A DNA stretch of 64,000 bases from Bolinopsis microptera (GCF_026151205.1 NC_087073.1:6903001-6967000); one strand, 5' to 3'; counted from the first letter of the stretch, positions 50,402-62,002 are shown. Made by a program: numbers and translations. The notes: a model not told the origin generated them from the sequence alone.

Positions 50402-51039
50402 CATAAAACACTCGGGGACAAGATTAATATTATTAAATATATTGGTTTAAAAAATAAAAGTCTGTTTGCAAAATAGCTATACTCCTAAACATTAACAATC
50501 TATCTTACAAGTACTTTAAAGCTTTAGTAGTGAGCATATTTTCCCTCTGCAGAGAAAACCTAATAAAGGTTTAAACATCACTGTTGTTTTTTCTGTAGGA
50601 CTATTCGGAATTTTAAAATTGGTTAACTTAATCAACATCTGCTCATGCCGACTAATTGTTGAAAGATAACTAAGGAGAATATTTGCATATTAAACGGGGA
50701 AAAACCAAATGTTCAATCAAACAAATTTAACATCAGGCGGAAAGTTTAACGTTGCTACCTCAAACACTCACACAAGGATTAGCCCGTTGAATTTGAGTTG
50801 ATAAAAGTAACCAATGTAATGATTCGGTAACCAATGTAATGATTCGTGCACATGAAATAGTCGACCAATATCACAAATTTTTGAAAAATTTAGTAAGCAG
50901 AGCGATCTTTGTTGCAAAATCAAACCAGAAGTCCTACATCTCTGTAACATCTGTGTAATGATATGTGGGGTAAACGCACTTTACTCAATATGTTGATTAG
51001 ACTGTAAATATGTCAAGCTACACTTCACTAGTACATATT

Positions 51040-51172
51040 GATAAATAATAGATATAAAGATACAATTTATTTATAAATAAGATATTATATACAAAAAATA
51101 TATATTTACATATTATGTAATTATATATTTATATATAATTATATAATATGTAAATATATATTTATAAATAGC
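51040..51172. repeat. AT-rich palindrome
   Basis: ATATATATTTACATATTAT and ATAATATGTAAATATATAT flank a central AT tract, forming a potential cruciform of more than 80 bp. Confidence 0.75.
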
Positions 51173-52404
51173 GGTCTTATTCTCAACTCACCAGCGAGGT
51201 ACTAATAGTTAAGAAATGAGCTGTCTAACTTCTTTAGCACTAAATTCTAATAGAAGCCCACGAATTTATGTTGCGTTCATTGCACACTCACGTACGCTGT
51301 GAAAATTAATAATCATGTCCGAGTCAGGACCAATGTCTTCCCTTGATATATATTATCGGTCTTTCGGATATTCCTTCATCTTGCATACTTCATACATACT
51401 TCATACATTAATCATGATAATGTTCAAGGGGAAAACTCAAAGAATTTGCCCTTTTTTACTCTTCTTGAATCAACAAAGGAATGCAAATATAACCGACTGA
51501 AGCATTATAAGTAACATTACCGGGCCACAGGGTCCCATATAGTTTTAAACTAATTACAACACTACGAATCTATTACATTTATTGAGAAAATTATGTAATG
51601 TAACGCGATGGAAGTTCTTTAAGCGGGCAATTCCAGTCCAAACCCTGGAAACATGACATAAAAGATTCGTTTTTACTTGTTTGAATGAAAAGCACTAATA
51701 CAATAGATTCCTATCATGGGAATCATGTATGTACATAGGGGATAAAGTAACTTTTTATAATCACCATTCTCTGGTTTGAACTTGCCACTTTTTTAACTCA
51801 AGGTGTAGGCTGGATTGAAATTTTAACAAATCCATAGTAATACAGACCGGTGACTGTGCACCGAGTCTGTATTTATATAACGAGTATTAAATTATCGCTC
51901 CTACTTCATAACCTACAAAAATAATGATCATGTACCGAACAATTATCACATTTTTATGAGCATTGTTGATGTTCACTGACGCTCACCCCGACAGAAGCCG
52001 CCCCAGGTAAAGGGAAACCTTAATAAACTGTCAAGTGAAATGCACTTGTCAGTTTATGAATCTCTGTGATCGAGCTGCTCTTAAACTCCAGACATCTGGG
52101 TCGTCTTAACTCTTAAGCCCCGTAGGCTGAGCTTTGAGCCACAACCCTGGGCGTACAAATGACGATATTCTTTCCATTTTAAACTCGAAACATCAAAGGG
52201 CGGGATTTTGACAGATTGAACTTAAATGTCCAAGAATATAAAAAATGTAATGTAAGCTATACTGTATCGATCTAAATGCTTAAATGTCTCTAAACGAAAT
52301 TTTCTTTCCCCCGAGAAGCTCTGCTGTAAAACCAAATTTAAATTTCCCGGAAAGGAGCACGATTTTCCTCATAGGATTGCATGAGAACCAAGCACGAGTA
52401 TTAA

Positions 52405-52500
52405 ATATAACCAAGTGAGTATTATAGAACAAAGTGAGTATTTAAGAACCAAGTGAGTATTATAGAACAAAGTGAGTATTTAAGAACCAAGTGAGTACTA
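52405..52500. repeat. About 42-bp tandem repeat (AAGTGAGTATTATAGAAC / AAGTGAGTATTTAAGAAC)
   Basis: Two alternating 20-22-bp half units, AAGTGAGTATTATAGAACA and AAGTGAGTATTTAAGAACC, repeated about two and a half times. Confidence 0.85.
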
Positions 52501-52726
52501 AATAATCCTATTACTGATTTTATATCAGGACAAAGACACGTCAGGAGATATTATAGTCATCACACGAAGCAACAACAAACACCGGCACTGTTTAATGTAC
52601 CCGTCCAGATTACATAATCTTAGATCAAGATGATTCAATCGATTAATAAAACATCGACTTACGGCACGATCAATCAATCTAATGTGTATAAAATTATATA
52701 TTAAGCTTTATAAGTTATAGAACATA

Positions 52727-53493
52727 CAGGGTGGGCCAAAAGTCAGTACCCATACGTTGGCCTTTATAGCTCAGTCACTGAGTGCCCAATTTAAATACTT
52801 CTTTCTGGTATGACTTAGTACCACCACTGGTTCGAGGAATTTGTCAACTTGAAAAATATTCACGTTCATTTTTTTCAAATTGAGGTTCATTTTCACATTT
52901 ATTTGATAGTTTGGATAGTCGGATCAAGCTAAATGATATTGAATTGTGTTTGTCCATTCGAATTACGTTTGTCCTGAAAGAATTAGAACTGTAGCTTCTC
53001 AGATGACCGAGATATGAAGCATAACGAGTTTATTCATTACGTGTGATCAGGTGATTGGTTTACCTAATCACGTGATAAGGTGCCCCCGTTAACTACCCCG
53101 TTAAACATTATGGGAATTGTTAAGGGTGCCCAATTAAGGTGTCGTGTCACGGTGTCACATAATCACCCAGTCAATATTGTTAACGAGATACAGAAAATGC
53201 TTGATAACTTCGTCATTTCTAATCCGTTTTGCCTCATGTTTTCAGATCATATGCAACATTTGATAATCTACCGTCTCTTAAAAAATTAGGCTTTCAGCAT
53301 GTTCAGAGAAAACAATATAGGTGTTTTAATATTGAATGGGCGTGGTCTAAAATATTCGAATTTTCAAATGTTGACGACGGAATCCTCGAACCAGTAAGTA
53401 CAGTATGCCATCTGCAAAGCAACAGCTCTCAAATATAAAACACGGCGGAGCTATTAAGGCCAACGTATGGGTACTGACTTTTGGCCCACCCTG
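52727..53493. mobile_element. 767-bp element with Tc1/mariner-type ends, TA-flanked
   Basis: Starts CAGGGTGGGCCAAAAGTCAG and ends with its inverse (CTGACTTTTGGCCCACCCTG); at least 35 bp pair. TA is found outside both ends (52725-52726 and 53494-53495), the target used by Tc1/mariner transposons. The left 330 bp match the fragment at 11397-11731. The right half carries an exon-like segment (53246-53393) with no transposase similarity that I recognise. Confidence 0.88.
53246..53393 (+). other. Exon-like segment inside the TA-flanked element
   Basis: Preceded by a pyrimidine-rich CCTCATGTTTTCAG, open throughout, and followed by a consensus donor GTAAGTA. It would encode about 49 residues, including NLPSLKKLGFQHVQRKQYRC. 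I do not recognise the protein. It could be a captured host exon or a transposase relic; coincidence is also possible. Confidence 0.3.
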
Positions 53494-54596
53494 TATTATA
53501 TAAATATAATAGGAGGCTGAGTTAAAAGGCAACCCGCAACATGAGTGATGAGATTGGGGAATATCATAGGTTTGCGTGATACATCCAAACACTCAGTTCA
53601 TTTTTCTTTAATGTGATAAATGAATAATTGGAAGTATATGTGGTACAGCGATATTCGATTATTTGGGGAAAAATGAGAGCCTTCACTCAGTGTATCTTGT
53701 ATTGGTGTATCTTGTCCCACATAATCGAATATGATCGACGCACTAGTCACAAGAGCAAAAAAATATACCTAAAGCTACAGATAATAAAGAGAAGCCTCCC
53801 TACTAATGTTATAACACGTTTCATGCTTTATAGAATTAGAAGTGTTAGTGGTATCTGGTATTCTCAGAGAAATTTTAATTTCGTCTGCGCAAATTGGGTA
53901 AATTGCTTCAATTAGCTTATGATTAAAATATGATGTTCACGTTTCGCAAAGTAAATATTATTTTTTCCCCGACTTTACAACGAATATAATATGTATTGTG
54001 ACAATATTATAGAAAAGGGCGATTGAACTGTAACGATATGTAACCATTCTCCTAGATATTTGTATCAAAATATACTGTTGTATTTCAAAATTACATGTGC
54101 TACCTGACAAATTATGAACGATAATTACTCCCCATATGAAGAAGCTTTGATCACATTTCTCCCAACAACTGTGAACGATTCCAGTTAATGAATTAGATAA
54201 ACTCCTAGTTATTGGTGGGCTTTAAAACAGTTGGAACTTTGAGCTCGTTTGTTACAAATTACAGCAATTTGAGCCTACATTTAAAAACCTATACGAACTC
54301 AACTTTACCAGCGATTTGTAAAGACATGTTCATGATAATGCACAAAAAAACTCAGAAATATGTGAAATATGTGGAATATGTCTGCTACTTTTGGTTCTGA
54401 TAAATCCAGACACTGAGTAGACCGAATGTAATGTTAGATGCACAAACCAGATGCCTAACGAGTAAAGACAGCTTTTACAGAACTAACTACCAAAGGGCTG
54501 AGCCGTTATCTGTGCAGTGTAAATCATTCATAGTCAGTAATAAAGGTGTTAAGCCACAGTCGCCTCAAGGTTATCCAGTGTAGAATCTTAAGATTG

Positions 54597-54770
54597 GTGG
54601 TGATCACGAAGACGACGTATCTCGAGGCGACCCGCTTGTGACTCTATTAGGGAATATCACCTAGCAAATTAAAATAATGTTAATAAATTATGATTTCTGA
54701 TAAGCCGAAACTAGTCGAATCACAAGCGGGTCGCCTTTACATAAGTCTTTTCCATGTCTTCTTGATCACC
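54597..54770. repeat. Short fold-back element with perfect 17-bp inverted core
   Basis: AGGCGACCCGCTTGTGA (54625-54641) and TCACAAGCGGGTCGCCT (54720-54736) are exact inverted copies. A second inverted pair lies outside (GGTGATCACGAAGAC / GTCTTCTTGATCACC, one mismatch). The middle is AT-rich. MITE-like; no target duplication identified. Confidence 0.7.
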
Positions 54771-55234
54771 ATTGATGTAATTAAAATTAAGCTCCACTAA
54801 TGAAGATAAGTCGACTAGACCAATTGTTATTATCTTAATGGCATTTGTTCATCAATATTTATTAGGTCCAGGTCTCTATCATCTGCATATAGGTTACCGC
54901 TGATATAATCCTCGTATTTAATAATATAAGCCGTATTATATGGATTAACTTTAACGGAGTCAGAATAATCATCCAAATGTAAACCCCACAAACTTCATTA
55001 CAAAGAACAACAATAAAAGCATGTCATCTGCATCGGAGTGTTATAAAGTTGTTGTACTCTATAAGTGTATATTCACCTACAAGCATAACTGCTTGGCGTG
55101 ATGAGGTACATCTTTGATTGGTCGAAGGTCTTTCAACAACACAGCATCATCACTTTCATAGTAGTCCCCGGCTTATGACGGGTTCATAGCGGTATTAAAC
55201 ATGTTTTTCTGGGCCCAAACATTCTACGCTCCTA

Positions 55235-57949
55235 CTATGCTATTACTGGTCTCTTGACTAACTCCCAATCATCTGTCCATATGGTATTGTTTCTGGACAA
55301 ATAGATGGTATACGATGCCCTCAGGCTGATCTCAGCGATCTTCATGCAGGCCTTCTTCTTCTCTTTGTTGTTTACGTTCAGGTGGTTCATAAAGGTTGGG
55401 AGGCTATAGTTGTAAATGCCTCGAGCTCCCACTTCTACTGTCTGGAGCTTGCAAGCCCATCCGTTGGCTTCTATCTCTTCTGTCAGCTGCTGATATCTCT
55501 TCATCTTTCGCTTCTCTTGATCAGCAAAGTTCTGCTCATTTCCACAAGTCAGCTCCATTAGATAAACCTTCTTTGCTTTATCTGAATAGATCACTACATC
55601 AGGTCTTAGTGTAGCTGCAATGTGCTGCGGGAAGTTCCTCTGTCTCTCATCCTCATCAAATATTATCTTCCAGTCGTTGGCATCTGAAAAGAAATATCTT
55701 TGGGTCTTATGATGAGTTGGGTCAGCTAAGGTAACCTTCTCGCGCTTATTGCCTGCCTTGTGAAAGACCGACGGTGCCCTCTTCGATTCCTTGGCGATGT
55801 CGGAATTAAACTCTTCAATCTGTGATGAAACGGTCTTCATGATTTCACGTAGGACCTGATCATGGCGCCAGTTGAAACGTCCCTGTCTTAGTGCAACCTT
55901 ACAGAACGTCAGGATATGATTGAGTGTCCCTTGTTTGCTGCAGAGTTTACAGTTTCCTGAAACGGCTTTATTCCAAAGCTTTAGGTTGCTAGGTGTTGAC
56001 GCAGTGTCATGAATAGCATTGACATGAAACTTTAACAGTTCCGGACTAAGTTGATAGATCAAGTTATTCCACGTGGTGTCAAATGTCATTGTATTTTCCC
56101 ATGTGAGAAAGAGGTTTTGCCGCTTTTTGTCAAAAAGTGAACAAATAAGTGTCTCTTCATCAAAGGTCCTCACCATGTTGGTTAGCAGTTTCCTCTCTGA
56201 TGTGTCCTCATATCTTGTCCCATACCCGAGGCCAGTTGTACCAACTGCAGGTTTTCCAACTAACTCTTGGAAGTAAAGTTGGCGCTGACGGTCTTTCAGC
56301 TCTTTGGGATAAGACCACATCTTCTGTGTGTCTGCAATTGCCTTATGGTTAGAGTACACTTTTTTGATGTAGGGGTCACTTGAGTTACAAAGTTGGTGTC
56401 CCTTAATAAGTTGGATGACTTTGTACTCAGTGCAGATGTTTTTCAGCTGCAATCCTTTCTGGTCTCTACTCCTGTAGAGGACGGTGGTGGTACAAGGATG
56501 CGCAATCCCTAGCCACTTCTTAAGGTATCTGTTACACAGTGCCTCAAGCTCTCTCACAAATGTGATGGGTAGGTTATAAACAGTAAACCCCCATGACATC
56601 TTACTAATGATGAGGTGGTTATACACCCACGCCTTCATTGGACCGGTGATTTCATCATTAGACGTTGTTTCCAAAAGGTCCTCTAACTTCTTCTTGATCA
56701 TGGACCGAATTTCCTTTACCTCAAGATCTACATACATGTACATTCCTAGGAACTTCATTGGTGCTTGGATAATGGACGGCACCTGTTGTTCGCTTAGTAC
56801 AAACTCTGAATCATAGGTATTGTACTTTCCTCCAGTACACTTCATAGACATAGACAGGCACTTCGATGGTTTAGCCTTCATTTTCTTCGACCAGTCCAGG
56901 AACTCTTCTACTACCTTCAACATCTTCTTCATCTCCTTCTCGCTCTTCGACAACAGGGTTAGGTCATCAGCAAATGCTTTCTTTGAGGTCTTGCTATCAC
57001 TGAAGCTTGGCTCATACCCAACTTGACTGCACAGTACAGCTAGAAGTTCCAGTAGGATGTTGAATACTATAAGGAACAGGATCACGGACAGTGGGTCTCC
57101 CTGGAACAGGCCTAGCTCATACCAGAATGTTCTGGATGTCCATTTCCTGCACTTAACTAGGACACTGAGGCTTCCATAATACTCTATTATAAGCTTAATG
57201 AAGCTTTCAGGTAGGTGGTACCGGCGTAGGGCATAAATAATAAGGCTGTGCGGGACTCTCCCATACGCATTCATAAGGTCAATCCAGATCACGTGGACTT
57301 GTCTTCTGTGGCTTTTAGCATCTTTAATCTCTTCAAGGAGGGCTTGAGTGTGTTCTAGGCAACCAGGGGTTTTCTTCATGAAACCTTTCTGTACTGAGGT
57401 GTCAATGAACAGATTTCGTGTCATGTGCTCAAGTACACGGTCTCCCGAGATGGCAAAGAACAGCTTCCCACTACAGTTTTGGAGTGTGATGTTACGGAAC
57501 TTGCCAGGATCTTTTAGATCATCCGTTTTAGGAATTAATGTACTCACTCCCACCTTCCACTGTGGGGGGACAACTCCTGTTTTCCAAATCCTGCATATCA
57601 GATGGTGTAGATGGTGACTGAAAGTTCGACACTTCTTGTAGATCAGGTAGTTGACACCATTTGACCCAGGTGCTGACTTATTTCTCCTTGACTTTAGCTT
57701 TAGGTGGAATTCATCCCATGTGGGTGGCGCTGTACTGCATATCCAATTAGGTTTGTCAAGGTCTTTCAGTCCTGTGGGGTTAACATAGTCACGCTCTCGG
57801 TCATCATCTTTGTACTCCTTTTCAAAGAACTTAGATGCTTCTTCACTGTCGAACTCAGGCTCTTTATCTTTAGTCTCTTCCTTCGTGAGCAGTTTCTTAC
57901 CATACTCATAAGGGTTTCTTCTAAAGAGTTTGGAGCTATTCTCTTTCAT
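55235..57949 (-). CDS. Non-LTR retrotransposon ORF: reverse transcriptase plus restriction-like endonuclease
   Basis: An uninterrupted 904-codon frame. Residues about 90-400 are a LINE-type reverse transcriptase: SAPGSNGVNYLIYKKC, motif A IDLMNAYGRVPH (Asp224), LFQGDPLSVILF, and the catalytic AFADD at 325-329. A CCHC knuckle follows (Cys667, Cys670, His678, Cys683). Then comes a restriction-like endonuclease: RPDVVIYSDKAKKVYLMELT with PD at 783-784 and Glu799. This order (RT, CCHC, RLE) is that of the R2/NeSL/CRE-type early-branching non-LTR groups; which clade is not decided here. The N-terminal DNA-binding region expected in that group is missing: an in-frame TAA lies seven codons upstream of the first ATG, and the DNA beyond about 57960 becomes simple AT-rich sequence. 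The copy is therefore probably 5'-truncated, but its intact frame implies recent insertion into the SMARCB1 intron, antisense to the gene. Confidence 0.93.
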   Translation of the reverse strand: MKENSSKLFRRNPYEYGKKLLTKEETKDKEPEFDSEEASKFFEKEYKDDDRERDYVNPTGLKDLDKPNWICSTAPPTWDEFHLKLKSRRNKSAPGSNGVNYLIYKKCRTFSHHLHHLICRIWKTGVVPPQWKVGVSTLIPKTDDLKDPGKFRNITLQNCSGKLFFAISGDRVLEHMTRNLFIDTSVQKGFMKKTPGCLEHTQALLEEIKDAKSHRRQVHVIWIDLMNAYGRVPHSLIIYALRRYHLPESFIKLIIEYYGSLSVLVKCRKWTSRTFWYELGLFQGDPLSVILFLIVFNILLELLAVLCSQVGYEPSFSDSKTSKKAFADDLTLLSKSEKEMKKMLKVVEEFLDWSKKMKAKPSKCLSMSMKCTGGKYNTYDSEFVLSEQQVPSIIQAPMKFLGMYMYVDLEVKEIRSMIKKKLEDLLETTSNDEITGPMKAWVYNHLIISKMSWGFTVYNLPITFVRELEALCNRYLKKWLGIAHPCTTTVLYRSRDQKGLQLKNICTEYKVIQLIKGHQLCNSSDPYIKKVYSNHKAIADTQKMWSYPKELKDRQRQLYFQELVGKPAVGTTGLGYGTRYEDTSERKLLTNMVRTFDEETLICSLFDKKRQNLFLTWENTMTFDTTWNNLIYQLSPELLKFHVNAIHDTASTPSNLKLWNKAVSGNCKLCSKQGTLNHILTFCKVALRQGRFNWRHDQVLREIMKTVSSQIEEFNSDIAKESKRAPSVFHKAGNKREKVTLADPTHHKTQRYFFSDANDWKIIFDEDERQRNFPQHIAATLRPDVVIYSDKAKKVYLMELTCGNEQNFADQEKRKMKRYQQLTEEIEANGWACKLQTVEVGARGIYNYSLPTFMNHLNVNNKEKKKACMKIAEISLRASYTIYLSRNNTIWTDDWELVKRPVIA

Positions 57950-58356
57950 CTTTTTCCTTTCTTTCTTTTATAAATATTAAATTTGAAATATATTTAAAAT
58001 AAAATATATTCAAAATAAAATAAATTTAAGGTATATTATACATAATTTTCAGCTAAAATTCCCTCCACTTAGCAGCCACTGGCATTATTTGGATATAATT
58101 ATAGTTATTAGCTATATTAACATTGTCCTGTGCAACAATTTCATGGTTACAACAAGCCACACCGTTCAAAGAAGCTAACATTTAAACACCAAGCTTCGCA
58201 CCAGAATTGAATTTGTTTAGAAGTTATGTCTGCGCTGGCTCACCACTAACGAGAAGTTAAATTGAGTAATCGAAAACTCATTAAATGAAAGTTCTAAACC
58301 ACGGACAGTAAAAAGTAAATTAGTTTTCCCCAGTTCATAACCACCTGTTATTTCAG
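57950..58356. other. AT-rich junction between retrotransposon and SMARCB1 exon 8
   Basis: At 57955-58030 there is low-complexity (TTAAAATAAAATATA) sequence abutting the 5' end of the retrotransposon frame. Ordinary intron sequence ending in the acceptor TTATTTCAG follows. Confidence 0.5.
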
Positions 58357-59862
58357 CTGAACGTGCACGTGGGCAACACGTCACTGGTGGACCAGTTCGA
58401 GTGGGACATCAGCTGTCCACAGAACAGTCCGGAGGAGTTCGCGAGGAATCTTTGTCAGGAGCTGGGACTAGGGGGCGAGTTCATATCTGCGATCTCTTAC
58501 AGGCGAGTTTGGAGAGTTACTTACTAGGGGCTCTAGGGGTCTTATTCTTCTGAAGCTCCTCCTACGAACTGTAATGTGTACTCAAATGACCGTTGATATT
58601 TTTCTGATCGTTCAGCGTTTTCAAACCAATTGTATTAAACGTAACTGAACAGTCATCCTGTCCAGGGTCACCATGGTGACCAAAGATGATTTTTCTGTAT
58701 ATGTGTATATAAACTTCGTGCAGAATTGAAACTGACTTTTATCATTGATTTTGTACGGGGCGCAGAACTTGAAGAAAACCAAAATTACGGTCATGTCAGA
58801 TTTAGTTGAAAACATGCGACTTTAGCACATTGCCCCTCTGCTTATACTGTGTATTAAATAGTTCTCATTCTGTAAGTTTAATTACGGTGACTTTGATCCC
58901 CACAATAAACGAGGTGTTCAAAAGGTTGCTATATAAATGAAAATATAACAATATTTTTATTAACAGCTATATCGGGCTATATAACATGCAACTGCTAAGA
59001 AGGCCTTTGTATTCATGTTGAGACCTTAGAATTTATCCTATTCTTGACGCGAAAAGCCGTAGAATTCAAAATGTTTCCTTCTTTAAAAAATACTATAATC
59101 GGTAGTAAATCTACCGGTCATCATATTTTAATATGACCAGTTTAACCAAAGAAGATGCTCCGTAAAGAGTAAAAATACATGGCCATCGTTGCCCACTCTC
59201 CCTCCCAACAGGCCTAAAAAGCAAAACTAATACGAAAGTTTGACTGAAGAATGTTAACAAAACAAAGAAAGTTTGACTGAAGAATGTTAACACTTCCGTT
59301 GGAACGTGAGCTATTATTCTCCCGCATTCGTGTTCCAAAATAGTGCGAACAGTTCAATTAGAGGGGTGCCAACAGCAGATAGCAATTAGATATGTCAATT
59401 CAGCTTTCAGATGCGCCACTAGTCCTCTGCTAAATATTATTTAACGATGACTTGCCCTCAAACGCGCTGAATATTTGTCTGGTTTTCATTCTTGTTCCAA
59501 GCTTTGATAACATTAATTTGAGTAAATGCAAATGAGTTCTGGTCGGCTCGGGGAGAGTCAAAAGGGAATGTTTTGGTTCTACCACCTGACTATTAGATAA
59601 GTAGATAGCAACGATTTACAGAATTTAAACGAAAGACGAGGACCCTGAAATGACAGTACCGGGTTGAACAGAACTTGGGTTTGTCTGGAAGGGAAGCCAG
59701 TTTGTTAACTTACTACTTCTGGTGTTGCAGAGTTATTTAGTAACTGGAGCAAAAACATAATAGCAGATCTCGGGGCCCAGTTAGCCTGTTAAGAGACTGG
59801 ATGCCGCCTTATTTATTGCTTTAAGTATTGACTATACGGGGGGATCAGGTACTAAGTGTATG

Positions 59863-59896
<34 letters not shown>

Positions 59897-60598
59897 TTAA
59901 CTATACGCCGCTACTTTAATAAGTAATGCTACTCAATGATCTGGGGTTGTAAGCATCCCTAAATGACCCATAAAATGATAAAACGTCACAATGTGTCAGC
60001 AGGTGGTGCTGCACGAACAACCTTTGACCGCCGCCGTCAGCGCTGTTCATTAACTTAAAGGTTTCCTTGATGCTTAAATAGTGTTCCGATGGTAATATTC
60101 CGGATATTGTGCCCCTATATTGTTATAAGATAACGACTAGTTAACTTAATAAATAATAGTTAATAGCACGTGATGTGATTGTCGAACCCCTATATTTCAG
60201 TATTCGAGGACAGCTTGGGTGGCACATAAAGACTATGACGTTCACGGAAGCTCCACTCAAAGCTATTGAAACCCCACTTCGTACAGGTACGCTGTTATTA
60301 TATCCCTCTGCTTCGTCGGGTGTGGAAATGGGGCTTATAGTTATATTAGACATAGAGTTCTCCATAATCTATAATCTCTCATCATTATAACGGCAGTAAT
60401 TACTGTTTATCCTATTCAATACCCACCATAAAATGGTAAGTAGTGACTCTTAACAAGTTAACACAGTTATACCTCGCAGGTAACCTTGACAAGTGGGCCC
60501 CAAACATAGAGAATCTTACTGACCAGGAAATGGAAAAGAAGATCCGAGATCAGGACAGGAACGCAAGGAGAATGAGAAGACTCGCTAACATGAACTAA
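58357..60598 (+). CDS. SMARCB1: SMARCB1/SNF5/INI1, exons 8-10
   Basis: Exons 58357-58502, 60201-60286 and 60480-60598 complete the gene begun at 23612. Exon 8 gives [20 protein letters not shown] and [13 protein letters not shown]; exon 9 gives [20 protein letters not shown], completing SNF5 repeat 2. Exon 10 encodes [20 protein letters not shown], the basic C-terminal helix known in the family to contact the nucleosome acidic patch. The stop TAA is at 60596-60598. Intron 9 (60287-60479) is GT-AG. Intron 8 (58503-60200) begins GCGAGT after TAC AG, so it is a GC-AG intron: the conserved reading SY-SIRGQL requires this boundary. Identification is secure from near-continuous match to animal SMARCB1. 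Confidence 0.95.
59212..59291. repeat. Tandem duplication in SMARCB1 intron 8
   Basis: GAAAGTTTGACTGAAGAATG followed by TTAACA occurs twice (about 59234 and 59268). Small local duplication. Confidence 0.7.
59864..59896 (+). repeat. Poly-C homopolymer (33 nt) in SMARCB1 intron 8
   Basis: Uninterrupted C run, with the same caution on length as the poly-G run at 40993. Confidence 0.9.
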
Positions 60599-61680
60599 AC
60601 TGAAGACTATCATGGACTGCAGCGCCAAGCTCACACGAATACTTAATGTTATATTTGTTAGCCTTACTATACTGCACTTTTATTATTACTTTTTGTAACA
60701 AGTACTCCTGGTGTTACTGTGAAAGTTAACTGTATTCCAAGTAAAAGATATGACGCCATATTTCTAAGAGAGCAGCTCGAGCAAATAGATGGACTTTTGC
60801 TAGTTGAAACCGGATTTTATATTCAAGCGGTGGTTAATCTGTCATTAACAAATTGGATATTCCGTCTTGCAAGGTCGTAATCAAGCATATAATATTCATA
60901 GTATACAATTTATTCTTAAAAACGACACTATTTCAATGATTTGCAAGGAAAATTTACATGACATTTGTGATTTGGCTGAATGGTCAACCCATATGCCTAC
61001 TAAAAATTGATAATTAGTCAAAGCAAGTTCCTGATTGGCTAATTATATTAACTCAATTATATGAACCGTCCTGATACTAGTAACACTCTATATTCTAGAT
61101 TTGAAGTAACTGAACTCAGGATCAGGGACGGATATACCTAATTTAATTTTCTTTATCTTTGAAACATTCTGCAGATCGACATTCTTCAATACCGATAAGA
61201 CTTGACTAAAATTTGATTAAGGATATTTGGGAGTGTAAAATGTTACCTAGAAATTATTAAAAATTAAGATATGTAATCGACTCAGTTTCCTGTACTGTTC
61301 TTGAACTTTAACATACGTTTAAGATACGTTGTATGAATCTCATACTCAATTTTGTTTGGCTCCACAGGCCACTGTTCTTTTCTGCTCAAAACTTTATTTC
61401 TGGACCCTATTTTTAAATGATAACCCATGTTTATTTTATTTGATTTATTTCAGATTTATGATAACAGTGTTTTTACTTTGAGCGTCTGCTCTGTTCGGAC
61501 TCGCCAACATATTAAATATGACGAATAAGTAGACAAAAGGTACGATCAAATTGAGCACTTTGATCCAATTTGATAATAAAGACGAATAAAAACTTAATCA
61601 AACCGTGCCTTAAAAGACAGACATATATTTGCCGGCTGGGCGACAATTGACCCCTCGACAATATAATGTAATACAATTAA
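60599..61680. other. SMARCB1 3' flank
   Basis: Contains the 3' UTR and AT-rich DNA. No second gene is seen. Confidence 0.45.
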
Positions 61681-61997
61681 CCCTGACCCTGACCCTGACC
61701 CTGACCCTGACCCTGACCCTGGCCCTGACCCTGGCCCTGACCCTGACCCTGACCCTGACCCTGACCCTAGGACCCTGACCCTGACCCTGACCCTGACCCT
61801 GACCCTGACCCTGACCCTGACCCTGACCCAGAACCCAGGACCCTGACCCTGACCCAGGACCCTGACCCAGGACCCTGACCCTGACCCTGACCCTGACCCT
61901 GACCCTGACCCTGACCCAGGACCCTGACCCTGACCCAGGACCCTAACCCTAACCCTGACCCAGGACTCTGACTCTGACCCTGACCCTGACCCTAACC
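61681..61997 (+). repeat. (CCCTGA)n telomere-like hexamer array
   Basis: About 50 hexamers, mostly CCCTGA, with variants CCCTAA, CCCTGG and CCCAGGA. CCCTAA is the common animal telomere repeat (TTAGGG complement), so the array may be a degenerate interstitial telomeric block or an independent minisatellite. Variants cluster toward the right end. Confidence 0.92.
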
Positions 61998-62002
61998 CGA
62001 TT

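Larger units (their letters stand above)
26278..58356 (+). other. SMARCB1 intron 7, 32 kb, GT-AG
   Basis: It starts GTAAGAT after ATC ATC AAG and ends TTATTTCAG before CTG AAC GTG. Both sides are in phase 0, and together they restore the SNF5 repeat 2 sequence [19 protein letters not shown]. Every other intron of the gene in the window is at most about 1.7 kb. The intron hosts an antisense GPCR gene, a retrotransposon ORF and several short transposons, listed separately. Confidence 0.9.

Noticed and set aside
55396-57973. Several plus-strand frames of 67-89 codons
   Set aside because: All lie opposite the retrotransposon frame and are shadows of it.
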